From contig WJMT01000041.1 in the NCBI GenBank assembly GCA_014727835.1, forward strand, positions 22,106-86,105: a stretch of DNA of 64,000 bases, given 5' to 3'. Shown here in pieces: positions 16,897 to 26,337 of this stretch. Within the stretch, counting starts at the first letter, position 1. Every line of letters begins with the position of its first letter. A program made the translations under genes and the position numbers. The DNA comes from Candidatus Aminicenantota bacterium. Lineage in GTDB: Bacteria > Acidobacteriota > Aminicenantia > Aminicenantales > Aminicenantaceae. Under the pieces are notes generated by a model, which did not search any database, was not told where the DNA came from, and was given only the letters and a program-made list of their open reading frames with translations.

Positions 16897-19602
16897 TTGA
16901 CAAAAAAATATGTGTATTATTTTGAAAAGAACAATGCAGAAGGCAATAGAGACATGAAAGCACTGCTTGGCGGAAAAGGAGCCAACTTGGCAGAAATGGC
17001 AGGCATCGGGCTTCCTGTTCCTCCAGGATTTACAGTCACTACAGATGTGTGCAGCTTGTTTTTGGAAAAAGGCAAGCAGCTCACTGAAGAGGTCAAAGAT
17101 GAAATAATCAAAAACTTAACAAGGCTTGAGGAAACAGCAGGCCAACAATTCGGACAGAAAGAAAACCCATTGTTGGTATCGGTCCGTTCAGGGGCCAAAT
17201 TTTCCATGCCCGGAATGATGGACACCATCCTGAATCTGGGGCTGAATGATGAAACCGTGGAGGGATTGGCCCAGAAAAGCAATGACAGGAGATTTGCTTT
17301 AGACTGCTATCGACGCCTGATCCAGATGTTCGGTGATGTGGTTTTGGAGATCCCCAAAAAAAAGTTCGAGCAGATATTGAAAGAACAGAAAAAAGAGCAG
17401 GATATCAAAATCGATTCCCAGCTACCGGAAGACACCTTGGGAAAAATACTGGATGAGTACAAGAAAATCATCAAAGATCATACAGGAAATGAATTTCCCC
17501 AGGATGTCAAGGAACAATTGTTTCTGGCCATATCAGCGGTGTTCAGCTCTTGGGACAATCCGCGGGCTGTGACTTACAGGAATCTCCATCATATTCCGGA
17601 TGACCTCGGTACAGCTGTGAATATTCAGCTGATGGTGTTCGGCAATTTTGGAGAGACTTCTGCCACAGGAGTCGGTTTCACCAGAGATCCGGCAACAGGA
17701 GAAAAAAAGCTATATGGTGAATACCTCATCAATGCACAGGGTGAGGATGTGGTGGCTGGAGTCAGGACTCCTTCTCCATTGAATGAATTGGAACAAGACA
17801 TGACAGAGGTTTTTCAACAGCTTGTTGAGGTGACCGAACATTTGGAAAAGCATTATCATAATGTTCAGGACTTTGAATTCACTATTCAGGAAAATGAGCT
17901 CTTTATGCTTCAGACCAGAGACGGCAAAAGAACAGGACAGGCTGCTGTGAAGATAGCTGTGGACTTGGTGGAAGAAGGAATCGCCACCAAAGAAGAGGCC
18001 TTGATGATGGTGGAGCCTGATGCGTTGGATCAGCTTCTTCATCCTGTTTTTGATCCCAAAGAAAAGGAAAAACACGAGGTGCTAGCTAAAGGCCTGGCCG
18101 CATCGCCGGGAGCAGCTGCAGGACAGGTGGTGTTTTCTTCGGATGATGCTGTGGAATGGGAATCAAAAGGAAAAAAAGTGATTTTGGTCCGGGAGGAAAC
18201 ATCTCCGGATGATATACATGGAATGAGTGCTTCCCAAGGGATTCTCACAGCCACTGGAGGAATGACTTCCCATGCTGCAGTGGTGGGAAGGCAGATGGGA
18301 AAACCCGCAGTGGTGGGCTGTGGAGATATCGCTCTGGACGAAGAGGGAAAGACTTTTAAAGTGAGAAATGAAGTGGTGAAAGAGGGAGAAGCGATATCCA
18401 TTGATGGGGCTACAGGTGAGCTCATAATAGGAGAAATTGAGACCAGGCCCTCAGAGATCATCCAGGTCATAAGGGGAAACAAAAAGTCTGAAGATTCGAA
18501 GCTCTATCAGTATTTCAAAAAATTTCTGAGCTGGGCAGACGATGTGAGACAGATGAATGTCAGAGCTAATGCCGATACACCGGAGGATGCCAATATGGCG
18601 TTTGCTTTTGGAGCTCAAGGTATCGGATTGACCCGAACCGAACATATGTTTTTTGAAAAAGAAAGGCTGCCCTTTATAAAAAATATGATTTTATCAGAAT
18701 CCGAGAAAGACCGACGGGAGTATTTGGACAAACTGCTGCCTTTCCAGAGACAAGATTTCTATGATCTGTTCAAAGCCATGAAAGGAAACCCGGTGACCAT
18801 CCGCACCTTGGACCCTCCCCTCCATGAATTTTTACCCAATAAAGAGGATCTGATGCTGGAGATTGCTGAGCTGAAGCGGTCCAAAAAGCAAAACAAAGAA
18901 GAAATCAAACAAAAAGAAAAAATATTGGAAAGAGTCAAAGCTCTCTCTGAATTCAACCCGATGCTGGGACACAGAGGCTGCCGATTGGGAGTCACTTTCC
19001 CTGAAATCATAGAGATGCAGGCTTCTGCTATTTTTGAAGCAGCTTGCCAGGTAGCGAGTGAAGGGGAGGATGTGTTTCCAGAAATCATGGTTCCTTTGAT
19101 CGGTTCGGTCAACGAATTGGCAAATCAAAAAGAAATCATTGTGAATGTTGCTGAAAAATTGATCAACAAGTATGAAGTGAAGTTTGATTATACGGTGGGC
19201 ACCATGATAGAGATTCCGAGAGCAGCCATCACTGCGGATCAAGTGGCTTATGAAGCTGATTTTTTCTCTTTTGGGACCAATGACTTGACACAGACCACTT
19301 TTGGCATATCCAGAGATGACGGGGCTTTGTTCATCAATCATTATCTAACTCATGGTCTTTGGAAGGATGATCCATTCACCACTGTTGATATTGAGGGAGT
19401 CGGAGAATTGATGAAGTGGGCTGTGAACAAAGGAAGAAAGACAAAACCAGATTTGAAAATCGGTATCTGTGGTGTCCATGGAGGAGATCCTCGATCCATA
19501 TTCTTTTGTCACAAAATCGGGTTGAACTATGTCAGCTGTTCGGCATACCAGATCCCTATAGCCAGATTAGCGGCAGCCCAGGTGACTCTAATGGAGAAGT
19601 GA
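16897..19602 (+). CDS. ppdK: Pyruvate, phosphate dikinase
   Basis: This 901-aa cytosolic enzyme interconverts pyruvate, ATP and phosphate with PEP, AMP and pyrophosphate. The N-terminal nucleotide domain has LLGGKGANLAEMAGIGLPVP. The swivelling domain carries the phosphohistidine in GGMTSHAAVVGRQMGKPAV. The C-terminal PEP/pyruvate barrel has GTNDLTQTTFG. I chose the TTG at 16897 because AGGAGG lies just upstream. The track start at 16858 precedes that ribosome site. The length is normal and no residue appears to be missing. It likely serves PEP synthesis or PPi-linked glycolysis. Confidence 0.97.
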   Translation: MTKKYVYYFEKNNAEGNRDMKALLGGKGANLAEMAGIGLPVPPGFTVTTDVCSLFLEKGKQLTEEVKDEIIKNLTRLEETAGQQFGQKENPLLVSVRSGAKFSMPGMMDTILNLGLNDETVEGLAQKSNDRRFALDCYRRLIQMFGDVVLEIPKKKFEQILKEQKKEQDIKIDSQLPEDTLGKILDEYKKIIKDHTGNEFPQDVKEQLFLAISAVFSSWDNPRAVTYRNLHHIPDDLGTAVNIQLMVFGNFGETSATGVGFTRDPATGEKKLYGEYLINAQGEDVVAGVRTPSPLNELEQDMTEVFQQLVEVTEHLEKHYHNVQDFEFTIQENELFMLQTRDGKRTGQAAVKIAVDLVEEGIATKEEALMMVEPDALDQLLHPVFDPKEKEKHEVLAKGLAASPGAAAGQVVFSSDDAVEWESKGKKVILVREETSPDDIHGMSASQGILTATGGMTSHAAVVGRQMGKPAVVGCGDIALDEEGKTFKVRNEVVKEGEAISIDGATGELIIGEIETRPSEIIQVIRGNKKSEDSKLYQYFKKFLSWADDVRQMNVRANADTPEDANMAFAFGAQGIGLTRTEHMFFEKERLPFIKNMILSESEKDRREYLDKLLPFQRQDFYDLFKAMKGNPVTIRTLDPPLHEFLPNKEDLMLEIAELKRSKKQNKEEIKQKEKILERVKALSEFNPMLGHRGCRLGVTFPEIIEMQASAIFEAACQVASEGEDVFPEIMVPLIGSVNELANQKEIIVNVAEKLINKYEVKFDYTVGTMIEIPRAAITADQVAYEADFFSFGTNDLTQTTFGISRDDGALFINHYLTHGLWKDDPFTTVDIEGVGELMKWAVNKGRKTKPDLKIGICGVHGGDPRSIFFCHKIGLNYVSCSAYQIPIARLAAAQVTLMEK

Positions 19603-19638
19603 GATTCCAACTGTTTATGGAATCAACCAGAATAGGTG

Positions 19639-20622
19639 ATGGCGGTTCTTAAAAATATCATCAAGCGTTTCCAAAAGGATAAGTTTCCTTTCCAATTTGT
19701 TTACAGCGATTCTTACTGTTTGGGGGACCTTAAAAATCATGTTTTTCCCGTGGAAAAATACAGATTGGTGTATGAAAAACTGTTGGCAATCGGAGCAGAG
19801 AAAAAGAATTTTATTGAGCCCTTTGTTCCTGCGGAGAAAGATCTTCTAAGGGTGCACTCCTCTAAATACATCAAAAAGATCAAATCAGGCCGGCTGTCAT
19901 CTTCAGAACTGATGGCCCTTGAACTCCCTTTTTCTAAGCAGGCCATGAATTTTTTTTTTCTGACTGCCGGCGGCACCATCCGCGCTTCTGAAGCAGCGCT
20001 GAGAGACGGATTGTGTGTTCACATTGGGGGAGGATTTCATCATGCCTTCTCAGATCATGGAGAAGGTTTTTGTGTCTTGAATGATGTGGCGATAGCTTTG
20101 GAAAAGATGATGGCAGAGAAGAAAATCAAGAAAGCCATGGTAGTGGATTGCGATGTCCATCAGGGAAACGGCACAGCTGCTATTCTTAAAGAAAAAAAGA
20201 ATGTGTTTACTTTTTCCATACATCAAATGGATATCTATCCGGCAGAAAAAGCCTCCAGTTCTTTGGATGTGGGATTGTGGTCCGGAGATGGAGATGATGA
20301 ATATCTGGCTGCTCTGAGTCTTCATATTCCCCGGATTTATGAACAGCACCAACCCGACTTGATTTATTACCTTGCCGGGGCAGATCCCTACCAAAAAGAC
20401 AAATTGGGAGATTTGAATCTCACTCAAAAAGGGCTGGAACAAAGAGACCAGCTGGTCATTGAACAGGCCCAGAAAAGAGGATACCCTCTGGTCATTCTTT
20501 TTGCCGGGGGATATGCCCTGGATGTCCGTGATGTGGTCTCCATTCATTTGAATACCATAATGGAAGCGCGAAAAAACCACAAACGTTGGAGAAAGAAAGG
20601 AGTTTTAGGAATCCTGAAGTAA
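19639..20622 (+). CDS. Histone deacetylase-like / acetoin utilisation family hydrolase
   Basis: This roughly 327-aa zinc hydrolase is of the HDAC/AcuC/acetylpolyamine amidohydrolase superfamily. Active-site blocks are GGGFHHAFSDHGEGFCVLND (the double histidine), DCDVHQGNGTA (a zinc aspartate and histidine), and the late GADPYQKDKLGDLNLT (the second zinc aspartate). The bacterial substrate is uncertain: a protein lysine or a small acetylated amine. Starts at GTG 19636 and ATG 19639 are both possible. It lies close behind ppdK, so co-transcription is possible. Its last 18 bp overlap the convergent M20 gene. Confidence 0.86.
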   Translation: MAVLKNIIKRFQKDKFPFQFVYSDSYCLGDLKNHVFPVEKYRLVYEKLLAIGAEKKNFIEPFVPAEKDLLRVHSSKYIKKIKSGRLSSSELMALELPFSKQAMNFFFLTAGGTIRASEAALRDGLCVHIGGGFHHAFSDHGEGFCVLNDVAIALEKMMAEKKIKKAMVVDCDVHQGNGTAAILKEKKNVFTFSIHQMDIYPAEKASSSLDVGLWSGDGDDEYLAALSLHIPRIYEQHQPDLIYYLAGADPYQKDKLGDLNLTQKGLEQRDQLVIEQAQKRGYPLVILFAGGYALDVRDVVSIHLNTIMEARKNHKRWRKKGVLGILK

Positions 20623-21837
20623 CACATGAGCGAAGACTTTGGCGTCTCCAATCATGTTATCGATCACACAATACTCATCAGGCTGGTGAGCGGTTTCCTC
20701 GATTTTAGACCAGCAGGCTGCTTGATAGTGGGCTTTGCGCAAAAAGGAAGCAGCTGTTCTCACCCCGATCCCCACTGGTTTTGCTTTTTCTCCGTAGATG
20801 TCTTTGACGGCTTTTTTCAAACTCAGCACCACCGGAGCGTCAGGCTGGGTTTGGGGACTGGTTGATTCTTTTTGAACGTCCTCTAAAATGATGTTGACGT
20901 GGAATTTTTTTTCAATTTTTTGAGCTGTTTTCTTTATTTCTTTTTTGACTCTTTCAATACTGTGTTTGGGGATGAGACGGCAGTCCATAAAGAAAATATC
21001 TTCTCCGGGAATGGTGTTAATATTGGGCACATTGGCCTCTTTTTTGGTGGGTTCAAAAGTGGAAATAGGGGGAGAAAATATGGAGTCCTTTTCTGGGAAT
21101 CTCTGATACAGTTTGCTGAGTTCTGTGATCAAATAGGAAGCGGCTTCTAAGCTGTTGATCCCTTTTTCTGGTGTGGAGCCTTGGGTCTGCTTTCCTACTG
21201 TCTTCACCTTGATCCAGTAAATGCTTTTTTCAGCGATCTCTATCATGGTCCCGTATTTGTTTCCCACTCCAGGGACAATGATCAGGTCCTGTTTGTGGAA
21301 GGGATTGGATTTTTTCAGAATGAATTCGATTCCTTTCTCATTTCCCGTTTCCTCGTCAGATACAAACATCAATCCCACATCGTATTTGGGCTTGATCCCT
21401 CTGTTTTGGAATGCTTTCAAGGCATATATGGAGGCGATCAAGTCCTGCTGATTGTCTTCCACTCCTCTGCCGTATATTTTTCCAGCCTCAACATATCCTT
21501 TAAAAGGATTTCCTTTCCACAGAGCGGGTTCACCAGGGGGAACCACATCCATATGAGTCAGGATCCAGATTGTTTTTTTTGAACTCTTTCCCTTATATGT
21601 GGCCATGATGTTGGGTCTGTATCCATAGGAGGCATCGATATCAGGAGCTTTGATCAACTGTGTGCTTTCAAAGTCTATGTCTTGAAGAAGATCTAAGATC
21701 AGCTCTGCTTTTTTGGCTTCCCCTTGCCCGCCGTTGATAGGAGCAATGGCAGGAACAGAACAGAGCTTTATCTGCATGTCAACCATCTCATTGCGGTATC
21801 GATCAATTCTTTGAGTGATCTTTTCCAGTTCTGTCAT
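20605..21837 (-). CDS. M20 family metallopeptidase
   Basis: This roughly 410-aa zinc exopeptidase or deacylase is of the M20 (DapE/ArgE/CPG2/Sapep) group. Metal ligands are visible in LTHMDVVPPGE, YGRGVEDNQQD, VSDEETGNEKG, and the late TAHQPDEY. The dimerisation-domain insert sits in the middle, with the KTVGKQTQGSTPEKGIN region. I set the start at 21837 (MTELEKI), supported by a GGAG site and a promoter at 21858-21886. The 35 extra N-terminal residues in the track would lie upstream of that promoter's start site. The exact substrate is unknown. Confidence 0.88.
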   Translation of the reverse strand: MTELEKITQRIDRYRNEMVDMQIKLCSVPAIAPINGGQGEAKKAELILDLLQDIDFESTQLIKAPDIDASYGYRPNIMATYKGKSSKKTIWILTHMDVVPPGEPALWKGNPFKGYVEAGKIYGRGVEDNQQDLIASIYALKAFQNRGIKPKYDVGLMFVSDEETGNEKGIEFILKKSNPFHKQDLIIVPGVGNKYGTMIEIAEKSIYWIKVKTVGKQTQGSTPEKGINSLEAASYLITELSKLYQRFPEKDSIFSPPISTFEPTKKEANVPNINTIPGEDIFFMDCRLIPKHSIERVKKEIKKTAQKIEKKFHVNIILEDVQKESTSPQTQPDAPVVLSLKKAVKDIYGEKAKPVGIGVRTAASFLRKAHYQAACWSKIEETAHQPDEYCVIDNMIGDAKVFAHVLLQDS

Positions 21838-21857
21838 GGCAAACTCCGGGGAAGCAA

Positions 21858-21886
21858 ATGATAACACCCCTTTCTTGAAGAAGCAA
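21858..21886 (-). promoter_or_regulatory. Likely promoter of the M20 peptidase gene
   Basis: On the minus strand: TTGCTT, 17 bp, TATCAT, followed by GGAG and the ATG at 21837. The -35 box is weak. It favours the internal start codon. Confidence 0.5.
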
Positions 21887-21928
21887 GACAGGTTGAGGGA
21901 TTCTTTTGCTGGATGGATTATGACCGGC

Positions 21929-21957
21929 TTGACATTTGACACGATAGAGACTACATT
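21929..21957 (+). promoter_or_regulatory. Promoter of the glycosyltransferase operon
   Basis: TTGACA, 17 bp, TACATT. The -10 box ends only eight bases before the ATG at 21966 and no ribosome site is seen, so the mRNA may start at or next to the start codon. A second TTGACA lies at 21936-21941. Confidence 0.6.
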
Positions 21958-21965
21958 GAGCCAAA

Positions 21966-23102
21966 ATGAAGATAGGAATTGACTTGAGGCCGTTTCTGAG
22001 ATTTGAGACCGGCGTGGGAACTTACATCAAAAATCTGCTTTTTTCTCTTTCCAGCATTGATATGAAGAACGACTACTATCTTTTCTCATCTTCCTTCAAG
22101 CAGAGATTTTCACCTTCCAAGATTCCATTTTTGAACAAAATGCATTTCCGGGATTACCATTATCCTGTGAAATTGTTGAATTTTCTTTGGTACCGGCAGG
22201 GTTGGCCGCCTCTTGATTTTTTTTTCAAAACCAGACTTGACCTGACTCACTCTCCCACACCGCTGATTTGCCCCACTAAGGGGAAGGCCATTATAACTGT
22301 TCACGATTTGTTTTTTATGGATTTTCCATATAAGGCCAATCCCGAAGCCCGGAGATTTTTTTATAAGAACATACACAAATCTCTCCAGGATTCCGACGGA
22401 ATCATTGTGGTCTCCCATTTCATAAAGAATCAGCTTCTCGAAAAATTCAAGCTTCCTAAGGAAAAGATCAAGGTTATTTATCATGGAGTGGATTCTGGAT
22501 TCAGTTCTGATATATCATTAGAGGAGATCAATAATTTCAGAGAGTCTCATTCTTTACCTTCCAGACTCATTGTGTTTGTGGGAGCTATGGATCCGAGGAA
22601 AAATCTATTGAACCTGATTCAGGCCTTTCAAATCGTTCATAGCAAAGAACCGGAAGTCTCCTTGGTGATCGCCGGCAAAAAAGGGCAGGATTATTTGGCT
22701 TTGAAAAAAAAGATCCACAAAAGCAGCTTGGATGAAAACGTGAAGATATTGGATTATCTGTCTCTCAGGGATTTGAAGCGGTTGTATAGAGCGGGCACAC
22801 TCTTTGTTTTTCCTTCTTATTGTGAAGGCTTTGGGCTTCCTCTTCTTGAGGCCATGGTGAGTGAGATGCCGGTGGTGGCTTCCAACAGGACCGCACTTCC
22901 TGAAATAGCGGGAAGTGCGGCTCTTTATTTTGATCCTGAGCAGCCTGAAGATATGGCTTCAGCCATTCTGAAGCTCCTATGGGATAGTGATCTAAGGAAC
23001 AAATACATTGGTATGGGAAGAGAAAGGGTTCGACAGTTCAGCTGGGAAAGCACTGCCAAAAGCACCTTGAACTTCTACCAGCATGTGGCTCAACAGAAGT
23101 GA
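21966..23102 (+). CDS. Family 4 glycosyltransferase
   Basis: This 378-aa GT-B fold enzyme is probably peripheral to the inner membrane and adds a sugar to a lipid-linked glycan. The N-terminal acceptor domain starts IGIDLRPFLRFETGVGTYI. The C-terminal donor domain shows FVGAMDPRKNLLNLIQAF and the GT4 E-x7-E motif in CEGFGLPLLEAM. It is the first gene of a six-gene plus-strand glycan operon. It has no clear ribosome site, and the promoter lies immediately upstream. Donor and acceptor sugars cannot be read from the sequence. Confidence 0.9.
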   Translation: MKIGIDLRPFLRFETGVGTYIKNLLFSLSSIDMKNDYYLFSSSFKQRFSPSKIPFLNKMHFRDYHYPVKLLNFLWYRQGWPPLDFFFKTRLDLTHSPTPLICPTKGKAIITVHDLFFMDFPYKANPEARRFFYKNIHKSLQDSDGIIVVSHFIKNQLLEKFKLPKEKIKVIYHGVDSGFSSDISLEEINNFRESHSLPSRLIVFVGAMDPRKNLLNLIQAFQIVHSKEPEVSLVIAGKKGQDYLALKKKIHKSSLDENVKILDYLSLRDLKRLYRAGTLFVFPSYCEGFGLPLLEAMVSEMPVVASNRTALPEIAGSAALYFDPEQPEDMASAILKLLWDSDLRNKYIGMGRERVRQFSWESTAKSTLNFYQHVAQQK

Positions 23103-23133
23103 AGCAAAGAGGGAATAAAGGTCAGAAATAAGA

Positions 23134-24237
23134 TTGAAAGTAGCTGTTGATTGTTATGAAGTGACAGGACAATCAAAGGGTGTGGGAAGAGTGATCCAAA
23201 ACCTCCTTCTTTCTTTATGCCAGGAAGAAAAAGAACATATTTTTTTGGCGTATTCCCGGGAGAAAAACAAAGAATTTTCCAAATGCCCCAACATCAAGCA
23301 GTCCTGTTTTCCCAGGGACAAAGGATATTTCAGATGGCAGAACGGCCCTTTGTCAAAGGAATTGAAAAAAGAAAAGCCTGACCTTTTCATTGCTCCCAAC
23401 TACACGCTTCCTCTTTTTATCAGATCAAAGTCCATCCTTTTTGAACATGATGTCTCTTTTGCCTCTCACCCAGAGTGGTATTCGAAAAAAGAAGTGCTGA
23501 AAAGAAAATATTTGGTGAAAAGGAGTCTCCAGAAGGCTTCACTGGTCATCACTTTATCAGAATTCTCCAAGCATGAAATCACTTCTCATTTTTTGGTGTC
23601 TCCTGAAACAATCAAAGTGATGCATCTGGGAGTGGAAAACAAATTCAGAGCCGCTGAAAGCACAGAGGTTTTGTCCTGGAAACGCAGAAACGGATTGGAA
23701 GGGAAGCAGATCGTGGGATATCTCGGGTCCCTCTTCAACCGGAGAAACATCCCTCTCCTGGTTGAATCAGTAAGGCTTCTAAGAAGAGAATTTCCAGATG
23801 TGGTCCTCTCTATTGTGGGGGAAGACCTGAGTTATCCTCCGCAATCTCTGAATCAGATCCTAGAGGAGAAATGGATTTTTTGGGAAAAGAGAATCCCTGA
23901 GTCTGAACTCCCCCTCTACTTATCTTCACTGGACGTGTTTGCCTATCTGTCTGAATATGAAGGCTTTGGCCTTCCTCCTCTTGAAGCTTTGGCTTGTGGA
24001 ACGGTCCCTGTTCTGTTCAAGAAGGGGGCTTTAGAGGAGGTCTACTCTGGGATTTCCGTGATGGTGGATCGATTGGAAACAGACCTTGTTAAGAAAGCCT
24101 TGAGAAAAGCACTGATGGATCAAAGCAGAGTCGATTCCATAATGAACCGGTTTGAATTGGAAAAAGACCATTTTTCCTGGAAACGGGTTGCTCGAGAGTT
24201 CAAAACTTATATGCAAGAGGTCGCCTGTGAAGACTAA
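23134..24237 (+). CDS. Family 4 glycosyltransferase
   Basis: This 367-aa GT-B enzyme is related to the gene before it. It opens with VAVDCYEVTGQSKGVGRVIQ and has the donor-domain E-x7-E motif in SEYEGFGLPPLEAL. The start codon appears to be TTG at 23134, with AAAGGT a few bases upstream. Its 3' end overlaps the GTG start of the following GT2 gene. The sugar is unknown. Confidence 0.86.
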   Translation: MKVAVDCYEVTGQSKGVGRVIQNLLLSLCQEEKEHIFLAYSREKNKEFSKCPNIKQSCFPRDKGYFRWQNGPLSKELKKEKPDLFIAPNYTLPLFIRSKSILFEHDVSFASHPEWYSKKEVLKRKYLVKRSLQKASLVITLSEFSKHEITSHFLVSPETIKVMHLGVENKFRAAESTEVLSWKRRNGLEGKQIVGYLGSLFNRRNIPLLVESVRLLRREFPDVVLSIVGEDLSYPPQSLNQILEEKWIFWEKRIPESELPLYLSSLDVFAYLSEYEGFGLPPLEALACGTVPVLFKKGALEEVYSGISVMVDRLETDLVKKALRKALMDQSRVDSIMNRFELEKDHFSWKRVAREFKTYMQEVACED

Positions 24238-25144
24238 TCCCAGCACAGAACTGCCCACTCCCAAAGGTGACAGAGACCTCTCTGTCATCCTGGTTAATTA
24301 TAACGGAAAAGACATCATTGAAAGATGTTTGGATTCGATCCTGGAAAATGTTCAGGAAATCAATCATGAAGTCATTGTGGTGGACAATCATTCCACTGAT
24401 GGCAGTGAGGCACTCATACAGAACAATTATTCTCAAATCCGTTTGTTGTGCAATTCAGATAATCTGGGTTTCTCAAAAGCCAACAACCAAGGTATTAAAG
24501 CCAGCCAAGGACATTACATACTCATACTAAACACAGATACTTATGTGCCCTCCCATTCCATCAAGGCGCTTTTAAAATTGATGAAACAAAATTCTGAAGT
24601 GGGAGCTGTGGGCCCGGCACTACTCAGAGGAGAACAGGATTATCAGATCTCGTTTGGAGGAAAGGTCAGCTTTTTTTCCGAATGTGCCAAAAAACTTTTC
24701 TTAAATCATTATTACAGACTTAAGCTCAGGAAAGACCTTTCAGAAAGAGATGTCACTTGGCTGAGCGGTGCCTGCTTAATGACCCGGAGAGACATCCTGG
24801 AATCCGTGGGGATGTTTGATGAACGATTTTTTTTGTATTTTGAAGATATAGACCTGTGCATGAGAATCAAGGAACAGGGATGGAGATTGGTGTATTTTCC
24901 GGCTGCTAAGATCTTTCACAGAGGAGGAGCAAGCACGGAACTGAACAAACTGGACAGCCGGTATCATTATAGAAAGAGCCAGATCTATTTCTATTCAAAG
25001 CACAGCAGTTCATTATCTTGTGTTTTTCTCAAATTGTATTTGAGCGTCCACTTTGTTTTGGGCGTCTTTCAGGGGATTTTGGGAAAGAAAGATGACCTGA
25101 AAAGAAGGATTCGGTTTTTTAGATTATTGGGTTTCAAAGGATGA
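24227..25144 (+). CDS. Family 2 glycosyltransferase (rhamnosyltransferase-like)
   Basis: This roughly 305-aa GT-A fold enzyme has SVILVNYNGKDIIERCLDSI and VVDNHSTDGSEAL at the nucleotide-sugar site, the LNTDTYVP metal motif, and DIDLCMRIKEQGWRLVYFP near the catalytic base. A hydrophobic segment lies near the C-terminus. I chose GTG 24227 because AAGAGGT precedes it; this overlaps the previous gene by 11 bp. The track start at 24152 would overlap much more. The stop overlaps the next ATG (ATGA). The family resembles dTDP-rhamnose transferases, but the sugar is inferred. Confidence 0.87.
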   Translation: MKTNPSTELPTPKGDRDLSVILVNYNGKDIIERCLDSILENVQEINHEVIVVDNHSTDGSEALIQNNYSQIRLLCNSDNLGFSKANNQGIKASQGHYILILNTDTYVPSHSIKALLKLMKQNSEVGAVGPALLRGEQDYQISFGGKVSFFSECAKKLFLNHYYRLKLRKDLSERDVTWLSGACLMTRRDILESVGMFDERFFLYFEDIDLCMRIKEQGWRLVYFPAAKIFHRGGASTELNKLDSRYHYRKSQIYFYSKHSSSLSCVFLKLYLSVHFVLGVFQGILGKKDDLKRRIRFFRLLGFKG

Positions 25145-26304
25145 GAACAATAAAAGTCTTGGAGGTCATTGATAAGACCTTTCTTGGAGGGGGGCAGAAA
25201 AACCTTATCAGTTTGGTTGAAAACCTGGATAAAGAAACATTCGATGTCTCTGTTTGTTCCAATCCCAAGGGCCGTTTAGTGAATAAACTAGAGATAAAAA
25301 ATATCCGTCATTTCCCAGTTTTTATGAGCAAGCGCTTCAGCCTAAAGCCGGTAAGAGAGATCCAAGAAGTGCTGAGGAGAAACAAGATAGATATTATCCA
25401 CACTCATGGAGGAATAGCTGGTTTTTATGGAAGATGGGCTGCCCGCAGATTCAAACACTGCGCGGTTGTCCATACTTTGCATGGGATCCATTACCTCAAT
25501 TATAGAAATGCACTGCTCAAGTCAATGTATGTGTGGATCGAGCGGATTTTTTCAAAATTCACGCATGCAGTGATATTTGTCTCCCATGCTGATAAAAACA
25601 AAGGAGTGAAATACAAGCTGGCATCAAAGGAGAAAAGCAAACTCATAGAGAACGGGATTGATTTTACAGGAATTCCCCAAACAAAAAGCAAAACAAAGAA
25701 TTCAGAAAGGAAAAACAGCGTTCCTGTTATTGGAACTGTGGCCAGACTGCATAGGCAGAAAAACATCTCATTGCTGCTCCAGGCAGGTGCCCGGATCAAA
25801 AATCAGTGTCCTGAGTTGAAAGTGTATGTGGTGGGGGATGGCCCTCTTCGGAAAAAATTAGAAAAGCAAAACAAAAAACTCGGGACTCAAGAGGTCATCA
25901 GTTTTCTCGGGGAAAGAGAGGATGCAAGAAGGATCATGTCTGAATTTGACATCTTTGTGCTTCCTTCTTTATGGGAAGGGCTTCCCTATGTTTTATTGGA
26001 GGCGGCTGCTCTTAAGAAACCTGTTATAGGAACCCATGTGGATGGAATCAAAGAGATGATCACACATGAAAAAACAGGACTCCTCGTATCTCCTGAAAAA
26101 TCCGACGAATTGGCTGAGGCGGTCCTGAGACTGGTGAACGATAGAAAGCAAGCTGAAAAATTAGGGGCTGCCTTTTACCAGAGTGCCCAAAGAAAATATT
26201 CCATCTCCCGGATGGTGGGTAAAGTCCAGGATCTGTATGTTGATTTGTTCCGCGGAAGGTATGCGGGTCCAGCTCGAGAAATGACATTCAGCAAGAGGCG
26301 TTGA
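25141..26304 (+). CDS. Family 4 glycosyltransferase
   Basis: This 387-aa GT-B enzyme has the N-terminal glycine-rich FLGGGQKNLISLVENL loop, IIHTHGGIAGFYGRWAA in the acceptor domain, GTVARLHRQKNISLL at the donor-domain start, and WEGLPYVLLEAAAL with the E-x7-E motif. It overlaps the upstream GT2 gene by 4 bp, so translation is coupled. This sequence style (LysM-like GT4 with HTHG) is common in exopolysaccharide loci. Confidence 0.9.
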   Translation: MRTIKVLEVIDKTFLGGGQKNLISLVENLDKETFDVSVCSNPKGRLVNKLEIKNIRHFPVFMSKRFSLKPVREIQEVLRRNKIDIIHTHGGIAGFYGRWAARRFKHCAVVHTLHGIHYLNYRNALLKSMYVWIERIFSKFTHAVIFVSHADKNKGVKYKLASKEKSKLIENGIDFTGIPQTKSKTKNSERKNSVPVIGTVARLHRQKNISLLLQAGARIKNQCPELKVYVVGDGPLRKKLEKQNKKLGTQEVISFLGEREDARRIMSEFDIFVLPSLWEGLPYVLLEAAALKKPVIGTHVDGIKEMITHEKTGLLVSPEKSDELAEAVLRLVNDRKQAEKLGAAFYQSAQRKYSISRMVGKVQDLYVDLFRGRYAGPAREMTFSKRR

Positions 26305-26337
26305 CAATCAGCCCCCCCCTTCCTATAATCAATTCCA

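Noticed and set aside
24152-24226. Upstream 25 codons of the GT2 gene.
   Set aside because: They lie wholly inside the preceding glycosyltransferase gene and are not GT2-like; GTG 24227 with AAGAGGT fits better.
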